Positions 17,277 to 26,233 of a stretch of DNA of 64,000 bases are shown piece after piece; the stretch's first letter is position 1, and every line of letters begins with the position of its first letter. The notes below the pieces were generated by a model. It saw nothing but the letters and a program-made list of their open reading frames with translations, ran no database searches and was not told the DNA's origin. The stretch is from Verrucomicrobiota bacterium. GTDB lineage: Bacteria; Verrucomicrobiota; Verrucomicrobiia; Limisphaerales; J093. The DNA lies in assembly GCA_029556615.1 (NCBI GenBank), contig JAKQDD010000171.1, positions 1 to 64,000 of the forward strand, read 5' to 3'. The translations under genes and the position numbers were made by a program.

Positions 17277-19615
17277 GGGATGACGGCGCGGTAGAAGCGT
17301 CCGCCGGGGGGCAGCGGGCCCGGGTCCGCCCATTGGATCACCCCCGTCGAGTTGACGAGGTTGGTCAGGGGTACCCAGGAGCTGAGGTCTGGCGAGACCT
17401 CGACGGCGTTGGTGAACCCCGGTTCCCCTTCAAGGCGCAGACGGACCGTGTGCTCGGGGCTGACGTTGACGGCGGTGAAGCGTGTTGGTTCCGGCGGCGT
17501 CTCGGTCAGCGCGCAGTCGTCGACGCCGTACAAATGCCACTGGCCGCCATTGCCTTTCATCTGGACAAAGACGGTCACTGCCGGGGCGCGCGCGGTGGCG
17601 CGAAGAGCCACATTGGCATAACGCAAGTGACTGTAGAACCGAGGGGTCCACTGCACCGTCGAGGCCGTCGGGCTGGTGCCTCCGGTGGGATCGATCCCGA
17701 GTCGGACGTGGCTCAACCGGCCCGCATTATCCCAAACGTCGTACTTCCATTGGTCGTTTTCGCGGTACCACGTCGTCACCCAGGCGCTGAAGGTGTAGGC
17801 GCGGCCTGATCGCACCGTGACTTTCTGGTACACCGCGGCATCGGACGTCGTGCCGTTCACAGCGCCTTCCAGGAGCCAGGCGCCCTCCCGGGGCGGCAGC
17901 CCCCAGAACCAGGTGCCATCCGACACCTTGATGTCCAGGCCGCCTATCCGACTCCAGCCCGTGAGCGATCGAGGGCTCGGCCCGCTCCCCTCCTCGAACC
18001 CCGGGTTGCGGAGCAGGTTCGGGAGAACCGTCCGGGTGCAGATCACGAAATCGCGCGAGACCGCCGGGCGCCGGTCCGGGGCCTCGGCCGTCACCTGGTA
18101 ATGGTGCAGCGTGTGCGGGCGCAGGCCGGACAGGGTGACCGCGTGCTCTGTGGTCTCGGCCATTTCGCGCACCTCACCGGTGTAGGGTGGATGGCCCGCG
18201 GCGTAGGCGATCCGGCCGATCGACGGCACGTCGGTCCTCCAGCGCACCGTGAGCTGATCCGAGCTCCGATCGGCATCAGCGACCGCGGGTTCCGTCGTGA
18301 ACCGGACCGGGAGCCGCGTGGCGCTTCCCGGCTCCGCCTCTTCGAGGATCGTTCCCGCAAGATCGGTTCCCGCCACCTCGACGCCGTCGCGACAGGCCGC
18401 GCCAAACGGGAACGGATTCCCCGTATTGACATAGACCTCGTTAAAAGTGCCGCCCCCCACGCGTGTCACCTCGAGATAATAGAGGCTGCCGGGCTCCAGC
18501 GGACATTCGCCGGGCGTCCACGTCACGATCATCTCCGGGTCGGCGGAGCGCCTCGCTGGTCGCCCGCGCTTGGCGGGACCGATCGCCGTTCCTCCCGGTC
18601 CGCCCTCGTAGAGCCGGACCTCGAACACGGGCCCTGCGGGATCGGCCAGCCAGAAGGCGGCGCTCACCAGGTTGACGCCGCGCGCCACGAAGGTCTGTCC
18701 GGCCCGGGTGATCCCGCTGAACTTCCCTCCGCTCTGGCGGGCAAAGAGATTCGTCAGGAGCCCGTCATCGTCCGCCATCACCACCACGCCCAGGTCCCGT
18801 TCCGGGTCCGCCGTCACACCCTGCGCACCCCCGACATGCAGGCAACCGCCCGGCATCGGGTCCGAATAGTCCGGACGCGGGTCCATCTGGGAGAGCACGC
18901 CGCCGATGCCGGGCGAGGACGTCCGGACCCGGAGGTAATAGGTGCGTCCGGCCTGGGTGGGCATGTCGCCGTAGCCGTAGATGGGCCGATGATCCCCTGC
19001 CCCGCTGAACGAGCGTTCGACGCCCACCTGCGCGCCGCCGGGGCCATTCTCGTGCACGGTGACCCGGTAGGTTGTCGCGTGCGGACACCGGAGCATGATC
19101 ATCGTGATCGGTCCGGTGGCGACAAACGTCTGTCCGAATTCGTAATAGCCCGTCTCGTCCCAGAACACCGGGTAACCCCACATCGTGGCGTGCAACCGGA
19201 GGTCCACCGCCGCGCTCGTGCCTGCCGCCGGCACGGCGACGCCGAAGGCGAACGCGGACCGCCACCAGACATCCCAGGACGCCACGGTGTACGTTCCCGC
19301 CGCCAGGGACGGCATGCTGAACTGCCCATACACGTCCGTCGCCGCCGATCCGCCCGTGCTGGAAAGCCCTGTGCCATTGGCATTCACGGCGTACTCATAA
19401 TAGCCGACCCCGAACGGCTGCCCTTGTCTCTGGGCATACCAGTTGGGGTCCCGGAGCACGCCGGTCAGTGTGCCGGCCTGCCCCAGCCCGCCGGCGACGG
19501 CGATGGCTAGGCAGGTCAGGGCGACAGCGAGATAGGAGCCGTCACACGTCCGCTTTCCATCAGACCCTGCATCAGGTGCTGTGTGTTGCATCGGCGACCT
19601 CTTTCCGGGCACCAA
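17273..19615 (-). CDS. Large secreted protein with fibronectin-like and carbohydrate-binding-like regions
   Basis: This protein has up to 780 residues. An ATG at 19591 (MQHTAP) is also possible and keeps the signal peptide (about 29-48, AVALTCLAIAVAGGLGQAG). Recognisable parts are a carboxypeptidase-regulatory-like segment near the N-terminus (DVYGQFSMPSLAAGTYTVASWD), a fibronectin-III or purple-acid-phosphatase-N-like segment (PSIGRIAYAAG, TTEHAVTLSGLRPHTLHHYQV), a jelly-roll-like region (NLLRNPGFEEGSG), and the C-terminal module ending in GGRFYRAVIP that is common in Verrucomicrobiota surface proteins. It is translationally coupled to the HzsA-like gene, so the two may form one extracellular system. 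Confidence 0.75.
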   Translation of the reverse strand: MVPGKRSPMQHTAPDAGSDGKRTCDGSYLAVALTCLAIAVAGGLGQAGTLTGVLRDPNWYAQRQGQPFGVGYYEYAVNANGTGLSSTGGSAATDVYGQFSMPSLAAGTYTVASWDVWWRSAFAFGVAVPAAGTSAAVDLRLHATMWGYPVFWDETGYYEFGQTFVATGPITMIMLRCPHATTYRVTVHENGPGGAQVGVERSFSGAGDHRPIYGYGDMPTQAGRTYYLRVRTSSPGIGGVLSQMDPRPDYSDPMPGGCLHVGGAQGVTADPERDLGVVVMADDDGLLTNLFARQSGGKFSGITRAGQTFVARGVNLVSAAFWLADPAGPVFEVRLYEGGPGGTAIGPAKRGRPARRSADPEMIVTWTPGECPLEPGSLYYLEVTRVGGGTFNEVYVNTGNPFPFGAACRDGVEVAGTDLAGTILEEAEPGSATRLPVRFTTEPAVADADRSSDQLTVRWRTDVPSIGRIAYAAGHPPYTGEVREMAETTEHAVTLSGLRPHTLHHYQVTAEAPDRRPAVSRDFVICTRTVLPNLLRNPGFEEGSGPSPRSLTGWSRIGGLDIKVSDGTWFWGLPPREGAWLLEGAVNGTTSDAAVYQKVTVRSGRAYTFSAWVTTWYRENDQWKYDVWDNAGRLSHVRLGIDPTGGTSPTASTVQWTPRFYSHLRYANVALRATARAPAVTVFVQMKGNGGQWHLYGVDDCALTETPPEPTRFTAVNVSPEHTVRLRLEGEPGFTNAVEVSPDLSSWVPLTNLVNSTGVIQWADPGPLPPGGRFYRAVIP

Positions 19616-19880
19616 GGCCCATCGGGGCAGACTGCCGCTCTTCGTTTGCCCTTTCGACGTGCCGGCGTCAACTCTGCAGCGAGGCGTCGGGTAGGGCGCG
19701 CTGACCCCAGCACGCCGCAGCGGAGTCGGTTCGCAGACTTACTCTTGGCCGCGGGCGCTGACCGCGCCGGGTGCAGCGGGGTGCCCTCCTCGGTCCTCTG
19801 TCCTCGCGGCGCGCTCGAGGTCCGTTGGGGCGCGACGAACATGCTCGTATTTGCGAATTGGACCACTAAGCTCCTGCCGG

Positions 19881-21599
19881 ATGAGCGAGGGTTTCTTTAC
19901 GGATGTGGCGAGCTGCATCATCGCCGCATGGGGGCTGGGGCTGATTGCACGGTGGCTGCGGCAACCGCCGTTGCTGGCCTACCTCCTGGCCGGGGTTGTG
20001 CTGGGCCCGGTCGGGTCCACCTGGATCGAGGATTCGCACTCGGTCGAGGCCGTGGCCGAGATCGGTTTAGTGCTGCTGCTGTTCATGATCGGCCTCGAGA
20101 TCGATCTCAAGCGCATGCTCAAGGCGGGCCGTGTCATCTCCCTGACTGCGGCGGCGCAGATCCTGGGCGGGGCGCTGCTCGGCGCGGTTCTGTTCCGCTT
20201 TCTGCCGCTGCCGGGCAACACGGGGAACCTGAGCGCCCTGTACCTCGCGGTGGTCACGGTGCTGAGCAGCACGGTGATCGTCGTCAAGGCGCTCTACGAC
20301 AAGCGGGAGCTGGATACGCTGTCGGGGCGCCTCACGGTGGGGGTGCTGGTCCTCCAGGACCTGTTCGCCATCCTGTTCCTGGCCGTCCAGCCGAATCTCA
20401 CGTCGCCGTCGGTGACCCAGGTGGCGCTGTCCCTGTTTAAAGTCGTCGAGCTGATGGGCGTGGCCTACGTTGCCAGCCGGTTTGTCCTCCCTGCCCTCTT
20501 CCGCAGCGTGGCCAAGCTCCCGGAACTCGTGCTCGTTGGATCGCTCGCGTGGTGTTTCCTGCTGGCCAGCCTCGCGTATCTCCTGGGCCTTTCGTTCGAG
20601 ATGGGAGCGCTGATCGCCGGGGTAGGCGTCTCGACGTTCCCCTACACGCTGGATGTCGTGGCCAAGGTGACGAGTCTCCGCGATTTCTTCGTGACGCTGT
20701 TCTTCGTGGCGCTGGGGGCCACGATCCCCGCCCCCACGGGCACGGCGCTGGGCGGCGCCTTGGTTCTCTGCCTCGTGGTCTGGGTGACGCGGTTCATCAC
20801 GGTGTTCATTCCCCTCCATGGTCTTGGCCAGGGCCACCGCGCCAGCCTGGTGCCCGTGATCAACCTGAGCCAGATCAGCGAGCTCTCGCTCGTTATTCTC
20901 GCCCTGGGCGCCAAGCGGGGTCATGTGGGGCCCGAACTGATGGCGATGGCCAGCTATGCTTTTGTCCTGCTGGCCATCACCTCCACCTATACCATCCTGA
21001 GCAGCCACAACCTGGTCCGGCGTCTCAGTCCCTGGCTCAGCCGACTGGGATTCGCCGAGGTCCGCGATACCCCGGACGCGTCGGAGGCGCAGCGGCCGCA
21101 CCCGCGGATTTTCTTTCTCGGCTTTTTCACGGTCGCCAGCTCCCTGCTCGAGGACCTGCGAAGGACACGGCCGCAACTGGTTGCCGAGTGCGCGGTCGTC
21201 GACTTCAACCCGGAGGCACACCGGCGTCTCCTGGAGATGGGTCTCCAGGCTCATTACGGCGACATCACCTCGCGGGATACGCTCTTGCATGCCGGCATCG
21301 CCCACGCTCGCCTCATCCTCTGCACGCTGCCCGACGGCGTCCTGCGCGGCGGATCGGTCATCACCCTCACCCGCCAGGTCCGGGAACTCAATCCCGAGGC
21401 CCAAATCGTGGTCCTGTCGGATTCGCTTGCCAGCGTCGACGCCCTTTACGCCGCCGGCGCCAGCTACGTGAGCCTCCCCCGTCTGACCGAGGCCGCCCGA
21501 CTCGTCGAGGTCGTCAGCGCCGCCCTCGAGGACCGGCTCGACGCCCTCCGCGGGCCCCAGACATGCCAACTCCAGGACCGACGGGAGATCATCGCTTGA
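19881..21599 (+). CDS. Kef-type cation:proton antiporter with RCK domain
   Basis: This is a monovalent cation:proton antiporter-2 family protein (about 572 residues). About twelve transmembrane helices (from residue 7 to about 390, with IGLEIDLKRMLKAGRVI, TVLSSTVIVVKALYDK and a QISELSLVILALGA motif) are followed by a cytoplasmic RCK/TrkA-N nucleotide-binding domain (HPRIFFLGFFTVASSLLEDL, VDFNPEAHRRLLEMG). Such proteins move K+ or Na+ against H+ under ligand control. The ATG at 19881 is preferred to a TTG at 19851. Its TGA stop overlaps the ATG of the next gene (TGATG). Confidence 0.88.
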   Translation: MSEGFFTDVASCIIAAWGLGLIARWLRQPPLLAYLLAGVVLGPVGSTWIEDSHSVEAVAEIGLVLLLFMIGLEIDLKRMLKAGRVISLTAAAQILGGALLGAVLFRFLPLPGNTGNLSALYLAVVTVLSSTVIVVKALYDKRELDTLSGRLTVGVLVLQDLFAILFLAVQPNLTSPSVTQVALSLFKVVELMGVAYVASRFVLPALFRSVAKLPELVLVGSLAWCFLLASLAYLLGLSFEMGALIAGVGVSTFPYTLDVVAKVTSLRDFFVTLFFVALGATIPAPTGTALGGALVLCLVVWVTRFITVFIPLHGLGQGHRASLVPVINLSQISELSLVILALGAKRGHVGPELMAMASYAFVLLAITSTYTILSSHNLVRRLSPWLSRLGFAEVRDTPDASEAQRPHPRIFFLGFFTVASSLLEDLRRTRPQLVAECAVVDFNPEAHRRLLEMGLQAHYGDITSRDTLLHAGIAHARLILCTLPDGVLRGGSVITLTRQVRELNPEAQIVVLSDSLASVDALYAAGASYVSLPRLTEAARLVEVVSAALEDRLDALRGPQTCQLQDRREIIA

Positions 21600-23014
21600 T
21601 GCACCCGATTCCGCGCAGGCACCCGTCGATGCCCGGTCTCTCGCTGGCGGCCTTGCTGCTCGCCGTGTCGGGCTCGAGTCCAGTGGGGTGTTCCTCAGAT
21701 TCAGCCGGCTCGCCGGCGCCCAGCCTCGAGTTGATCGCCACGTCCGAACCCGGTTGGCCCCAGTGGCGGGGCCCTCGCCGGGACGGCATCTGCGCGGAGA
21801 CGGGTCTTCGAGCCCCATGGCCGGCCGAGGGCCCGCCGCGGCTGTGGAGGGCCGAGGGCATGGGCCGCGGCTACTCGTCGCCCGTGTTCGGCCGAGGGCG
21901 TCTGTACGTGACTGGCGACGTCGGCGACGCCCTCGTCGTGGCGGCCATGGACCTCGAAGGCAACCGGGTCTGGGCCACACCCAACGGGTCCGCCTGGACC
22001 GGTTCCTACCCCGGAGCCCGCGCCTGCGCCGCCTACGACAGCGGCCGGCTCTTCCATCTCAACGCGCACGGCCGCGTTGCCGCCTTTGACGCCGCTACGG
22101 GCCGCGAGCTTTGGGCCGTTGACATCTTCGAGCGGTTTGGCGGCAGGAACCTCACGTGGGCGCTGGGCGAATGCCTGCTCGTCGACGGCCCGCGCGTCTG
22201 GGTGACTGTCGGCGGCACGGAAGCGCTGCTGGTCGCCCTGGACGTTCAGACCGGCGAGACCGTGATGCAGAGCGCCCCGCTGCGGCTTCGCCCGGACGGC
22301 ACCGCTGCGGCCGACGCGGACACGAACGTCGCTGGACTGAAGGTGGACAATGCGAGCTATGCCTCCCCCATTCTGCTCCGCATGGCGGAGCGCCGTCTGC
22401 TGGTCGGTTGCGCCACCCGCCATGTCTTCGGTGCCGACGCCGACACCGGCGCCTTGCTCTGGACCCAACCCCTGCGCACGCGGTACTCGGTCATCGCCGC
22501 CACGCCGGTCCTGGTCGACAACGCCGTCTTCGTTACCGCGCCCGACACAACCGAGGGCGGTCTCTTCCGGATCCACTCGGGTCCGGAGGCCCCGGGCGTG
22601 CGGGTGGAGCGGCTTTGGACCACGGAACTCGACACCTGCCACGGCGGGATCCTGCGGGTCGGCGATGCCCTCTATGGCGCCTGGTACCGCAATCGGAAAG
22701 GGTGGGCCTGCCTGGACGCGAAGACGGGCGCGATCCGCTACGAGACCGATGCGCTCGCCAAGGGCTCGGTTCTCTATGCCGACGGCCATCTCTATTGCCT
22801 GGGCGAGGACGGCGAGATGGCGCTGGTCAAACCCACGCCGTCGGCTTTCGAGTTTGTCAGCCGCTTCCGCCTCGTCCCGCGACGGGTGAGCGACGCCTGG
22901 GCGCACCCGGTGATTCTCGACAAGCGTCTCTACCTGCGCTACCATGAGCACCTGGAGTGTTACGACCTGCGGCCGGCCGGATCCGGTCCGGCTCAGGGCA
23001 GTTCGAAGCGATAG
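21599..23014 (+). CDS. PQQ-like beta-propeller lipoprotein
   Basis: This protein has 471 residues from the ATG that overlaps the antiporter stop by one base. A lipoprotein signal is visible (LSLAALLLAVSGSSPVGC, lipobox PVGC). The body is a quinoprotein-alcohol-dehydrogenase-like propeller, starting WPQWRGPRRDGICAETGL and with DAATGRELWAVD and DADTGALLWTQPL blades. These proteins often bind partners in the periplasm rather than PQQ itself. The last dozen codons (SGPAQGSSKR) overlap, on the opposite strand, the remnant of a response regulator, so the native C-terminus may have been altered. Confidence 0.82.
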   Translation: MHPIPRRHPSMPGLSLAALLLAVSGSSPVGCSSDSAGSPAPSLELIATSEPGWPQWRGPRRDGICAETGLRAPWPAEGPPRLWRAEGMGRGYSSPVFGRGRLYVTGDVGDALVVAAMDLEGNRVWATPNGSAWTGSYPGARACAAYDSGRLFHLNAHGRVAAFDAATGRELWAVDIFERFGGRNLTWALGECLLVDGPRVWVTVGGTEALLVALDVQTGETVMQSAPLRLRPDGTAAADADTNVAGLKVDNASYASPILLRMAERRLLVGCATRHVFGADADTGALLWTQPLRTRYSVIAATPVLVDNAVFVTAPDTTEGGLFRIHSGPEAPGVRVERLWTTELDTCHGGILRVGDALYGAWYRNRKGWACLDAKTGAIRYETDALAKGSVLYADGHLYCLGEDGEMALVKPTPSAFEFVSRFRLVPRRVSDAWAHPVILDKRLYLRYHEHLECYDLRPAGSGPAQGSSKR

Positions 23015-23040
23015 CCCACGTCGCGGATGGTCTTGACACC
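22993..23040 (-). pseudogene. C-terminal scrap of an OmpR/PhoB-type response regulator
   Basis: On the minus strand GVKTIRDVGYRFELP followed by TGA is the classic last strand and wing of an OmpR-family DNA-binding domain. Nothing upstream of it on that strand (23041 onward) matches the rest of such a regulator. The fragment overlaps the 3' end of the PQQ-propeller gene, so a rearrangement joined the two. Confidence 0.6.
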
Positions 23041-23101
23041 TCCTGTCCCCGGGCGTAGGCATCCGGTGTCGCGCTGACCGCTGACTGAATGGATACCTCC
23101 T

Positions 23102-23968
23102 ATGGAAGTGGATGATGTGTTACCGCCAGCTTTGATTCGAAGCCAATCCGGCGCGAGCCGGCGGTTGTGCCGATGGGCGACGCGTGGCGGGCCGATGGCG
23201 TTCACGCTCATTGAGCTGCTGGTGGTCATCGCCATCATCGCCATCCTGGCGGGACTGCTCCTGCCCGCGCTCAGCCGTGCGAAGGCGAAGGGCCAGCGCA
23301 CCGCCTGCATGAACAACCTGCGCCAGATGGGCATTGGCATGACCATGTATGGCCACGACGATTCGCAGGGTTATCTCTCCGGAACGTATGACGATGCCGA
23401 CGATGATCTGACCTGGCTTTTCCCGGAGTACATCCCGTCGTCCGTTGGGCGATCGGTGTTCATTTGCCCCGCCACGCAGAACTTCATTGCCACCAACCAG
23501 GTCCGGCATCCCCAGAACGGACGGTTGGTGCTGCGGGACATGCTGGTCCAGGCGCAGCGACGATCCGGGACGAGCAACCAATTGGTGGGCGTCAGCTACG
23601 AGATCTTCGGCTTCATGAACAACGACGGGAACACCGCCCAAAGCCATTTGTATTTTGGGAAATGGGTGTCCGTGGGGGGCATCAAGAAGTCCGAGCGATC
23701 CGTCGGGAACTACATCCACAAGAACTCCCTGTACGGTCTCAAGGGGCAACCGGTCAGCGCCAGCCAGATCTGGCTCATCATGGACGGCGACCGCCAAGGC
23801 CCCGGCCTCGCCCGAAACAACCGTCCCGACAAATGCGACAACCACAGCGACGAAGGCGGCAACATCCTCATGTGCGACGCCCACGTCGAGTGGGTCCGGG
23901 GCGGCAAGAACTACGACATCAAGTACGAGATCGCCCAGGACGAGAATTGGTCCGGGTACTCGAATTAA
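23102..23968 (+). CDS. Type II secretion/type IV pseudopilin-like protein
   Basis: This is a 288-residue protein with a prepilin signal: a basic leader, then [19 protein letters not shown]. The residue before F is Ala instead of Gly, as often seen in this phylum. The globular part has [20 protein letters not shown] and ends with an H-x-D/E-type motif region ([19 protein letters not shown]), typical of the expanded DUF1559-like pseudopilins of Planctomycetes/Verrucomicrobiota. Its start could be 23102 or an internal ATG at 23195. It converges on the oxidoreductase gene with no base between the two stop codons. Confidence 0.85.
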   Translation: MEVDDVLPPALIRSQSGASRRLCRWATRGGPMAFTLIELLVVIAIIAILAGLLLPALSRAKAKGQRTACMNNLRQMGIGMTMYGHDDSQGYLSGTYDDADDDLTWLFPEYIPSSVGRSVFICPATQNFIATNQVRHPQNGRLVLRDMLVQAQRRSGTSNQLVGVSYEIFGFMNNDGNTAQSHLYFGKWVSVGGIKKSERSVGNYIHKNSLYGLKGQPVSASQIWLIMDGDRQGPGLARNNRPDKCDNHSDEGGNILMCDAHVEWVRGGKNYDIKYEIAQDENWSGYSN

Positions 23969-25321
23969 TCACAGGTATTCCGCCGGGAACTTCCAGGGGG
24001 ACCGGTAGATCGGACGGGCGCTCTCGGCCGCTTGGGGATCGTCGAGGATGGCCCCGGTTGCGGGATCCAGGCGCAGGGCGCGACCGAGGCGCATGGAGAG
24101 GTTGGCCACGGTGAGGGCGAGGTCGATCCGGTAGTGGTAATTGACGCTGCAGCTTGGCTGGCGTCGCGACTTGATGCAATCCAACCATTCGCGTTCATGC
24201 CCGGGAGACGGCGGGATGTCGCTGGCGGGCGGCGCCGTGTCCTTCAACATCGGGCCTTCGGGGACGACTTCGCAGCGGTTGTAATCGGCAATCAACGTGC
24301 CGTTGAGTCCATGGAAGTAGATGCCGAGCCGGCGCGCGGGGGTGCCCCGGCCGAAATCGAAGGCGAAGCTGTTGCACAGGCTCATCATCCAGGTCATCGT
24401 CGTCTCGGGGTATTCCCAAATGACCTCCTGGATGTCCGGTGCGTCGCCGTCGCCTTTCACGACGAAACGTCCGCCCCTCGAGTACGTGCGCACCGGGAGC
24501 CCCAGGTCGAGCGCCCAAATGGGCAAGTCAATGATGTGCGGCGCCATGCCCGGCGTCCACCCGCCGGAGTAGTCCATGAAGGAACAATGGTGATAGGAAT
24601 CGGCAAACAGCAGGGCATTGAAGGGAACGGCCGGGGCCGGGCCGCACCAGCGGTCCCAATCCAGGTCCGCCGGGGGCGGCTGTGAAGGGGCGGTGCCGAT
24701 GCCGTTGGGGCCCTGGTTCATCACGTTGAGCGTGCGGATCATCGGGATGGGCCCCAGCCGGCCGGAACGGACCCACGCCACGGCATTGCGATAGTTCTGG
24801 CCGGCGTGGATCTGGGTTCCGACCTGGCTGATGCGCTGGTGCCGGTTCACGGCGTTGCGCACCGCCAGCGTCTCCGCCGGGTAGAGCGTCATCGGCTTCT
24901 GCAGGTAGATGTCCTTGCCCGCCTTCACGGCCTCGATTGCCATGAGGGCGTGCCAGTGGGGCGGCGCGGCAATGATCACCGCATCGACATCCGCGCGGGC
25001 CAGCAATTCGCGAAAGTCAGTGTGCCCCTTCGCCGTCGCCTGGTGCCGGGCCACCGCCGCCTCCCGGCGCGCCGCGCTCACATCGCATATCGCGGTCACC
25101 ACCACGTCCGGATGTGCCGCGCAATTCGCGAGATTGGCACTCCCCATGCCGTTAACGCCGATGATGCCCAGGCTGATGCGCTCGCTGGGGGCCGGCTTGT
25201 TCTCGCCGCCCAGGACGGAGGCCGGAACGACCCAGGGCGCCGCCACCGTCACTGCCGTTGCTGTGAGAAATTGCCTCCGTGTGGGGTGGCGAGTTTCAGG
25301 ATTAGCAGTCGTCATGGCCAT
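23969..25321 (-). CDS. Tat-exported Gfo/Idh/MocA-family oxidoreductase
   Basis: This is an NAD(P)-dependent sugar/cyclitol-type dehydrogenase (450 residues). A twin-arginine signal (TRRQFLTATAVTVAAPWVV) precedes a Rossmann fold (LGIIGVNGMGSANLANC, AICDVSAARR). The usual EKP motif is QKP here (DIYLQKPMTLY), so the catalytic Lys is kept but Glu is replaced. The C-terminal substrate domain has DWDRWCGPAP and HIIDLPIWALDLG as in other exported members. The ATG at 25321 has GGGGAGAAG about 10 bases upstream. Substrate unknown. Confidence 0.88.
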   Translation of the reverse strand: MAMTTANPETRHPTRRQFLTATAVTVAAPWVVPASVLGGENKPAPSERISLGIIGVNGMGSANLANCAAHPDVVVTAICDVSAARREAAVARHQATAKGHTDFRELLARADVDAVIIAAPPHWHALMAIEAVKAGKDIYLQKPMTLYPAETLAVRNAVNRHQRISQVGTQIHAGQNYRNAVAWVRSGRLGPIPMIRTLNVMNQGPNGIGTAPSQPPPADLDWDRWCGPAPAVPFNALLFADSYHHCSFMDYSGGWTPGMAPHIIDLPIWALDLGLPVRTYSRGGRFVVKGDGDAPDIQEVIWEYPETTMTWMMSLCNSFAFDFGRGTPARRLGIYFHGLNGTLIADYNRCEVVPEGPMLKDTAPPASDIPPSPGHEREWLDCIKSRRQPSCSVNYHYRIDLALTVANLSMRLGRALRLDPATGAILDDPQAAESARPIYRSPWKFPAEYL

Positions 25322-25342
25322 AAATAAACACTTCTCCCCAGC

Positions 25343-25544
25343 CGCCCACGCTGGGGGCGGCGCGGGAACCGTTCGCATTCCCCTGCGTCCGCCGCGGTCA
25401 TCGCCCGCGGCTACAGACCGCGTCCGCGACGACGTCCTGGAGTCGCCCACGGCGGGGGCGGCGCGGGAACCGTTCGCGTTCCCCTGCGCCCGCCGCGGTC
25501 ACCGCCCGCGGCTGCAGACCGGGTCCGCGATGAGGCTACGACCG
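25343..25544. repeat. Tandem 101-bp duplication
   Basis: Two copies (25343-25443 and 25444-25544) share CGCCCACG...GGGGGCGGCGCGGGAACCG, CCGCCGCGGTCA and CGCCCGCGGCT with scattered differences. The second copy lies inside the 3' end of the PEP-CTERM gene and the first just upstream of the oxidoreductase start. A short relative of its CGCGGCTACAGAC core appears near 2768. Confidence 0.85.
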
Positions 25545-26109
25545 CCACCACGCCCAGGCCGAGCAGCACCATGGGACCGGGCTCGGGTATCACGAGCACG
25601 CGGGCGCTGCCGAACTGGAGTTGACTGTCCAGCACCGTGCCGTCCCCGGCCACGAACACCTGTTCCGTGGGCCCCAGCGTCCGCAGGATCTCGAGGGTCA
25701 GGAGAAACGAGCCGGGCTTGGGGGGCGTCCACTGAAAAACGGCGAGGAGCGTTCCCGTGTAGTACTCGATCGGATTGGCGTCGAAGTCCACGGTTCCCTT
25801 GACCCCGCCCCAGCCGGCTCCGAAGTACCTGGCCGCCCCTGCGCCATTCACGCCATCGAAGTCCAGCTCCACCGGCACCTGGATCGCCAGATCGCTCAGG
25901 AAGGGTGCGTCGGCAGGGTCGTGCAGAAAGCGGATGCCAAAACTGAAGATCCCGACCGGCAACGTGGACTTGAACTCGACCGGGACGGTGACGAGCTTGC
26001 CCGGGTCGATCTCATACACCGATTGGCTGAAGCCGACGATGAAGCCTTGGCCACGCGCCATGCACGACAAGCCCAAGGTCAACAGCAAGATGCCCAGCCA
26101 CGATTTCAC
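25411..26109 (-). CDS. PEP-CTERM exported protein with repeat-encoded extra tail
   Basis: This is a 232-residue protein from a GTG at 26109 (signal peptide KSWLGILLLTLGLSCMARGQG). An ATG at 26169 is possible but would lie at or before the predicted transcript start. The body is a cohesin/PEP-type beta protein (YEIDPGKLVTVPVEFKSTLPVGIFSFGIRF). The sorting signal is VIPEPGPMVLLGLGVVAVVASSRTR. Normally translation stops within a few residues of the basic end; here about 33 more residues (GGDRGGRRGTRTVPAPPPPW and onward) are encoded by the 101-bp tandem repeat. This may impair sorting. Confidence 0.75.
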   Translation of the reverse strand: MKSWLGILLLTLGLSCMARGQGFIVGFSQSVYEIDPGKLVTVPVEFKSTLPVGIFSFGIRFLHDPADAPFLSDLAIQVPVELDFDGVNGAGAARYFGAGWGGVKGTVDFDANPIEYYTGTLLAVFQWTPPKPGSFLLTLEILRTLGPTEQVFVAGDGTVLDSQLQFGSARVLVIPEPGPMVLLGLGVVAVVASSRTRSAAAGGDRGGRRGTRTVPAPPPPWATPGRRRGRGL

Positions 26110-26149
26110 AACGAGTGCCGTCCGAAGTGTGCGGTGCGTGTCCAACCCC

Positions 26150-26178
26150 CGTTTAGGGCCTTGGACCATGAAAGTCAA
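26150..26178 (-). promoter_or_regulatory. Sigma70-like promoter for the PEP-CTERM gene
   Basis: On the minus strand TTGACT (26173-26178) and TAAACG (26150-26155) are separated by 17 bases. Initiation near 26143 leaves a leader of about 34 bases before the GTG at 26109, which supports that start. The element lies in the divergent gap with der. Confidence 0.35.
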
Positions 26179-26233
26179 GCGGATGTGCGGATTTGCCTTC
26201 CGTTGGGCGGGCGGCTCCGACATCTTGGGATCC

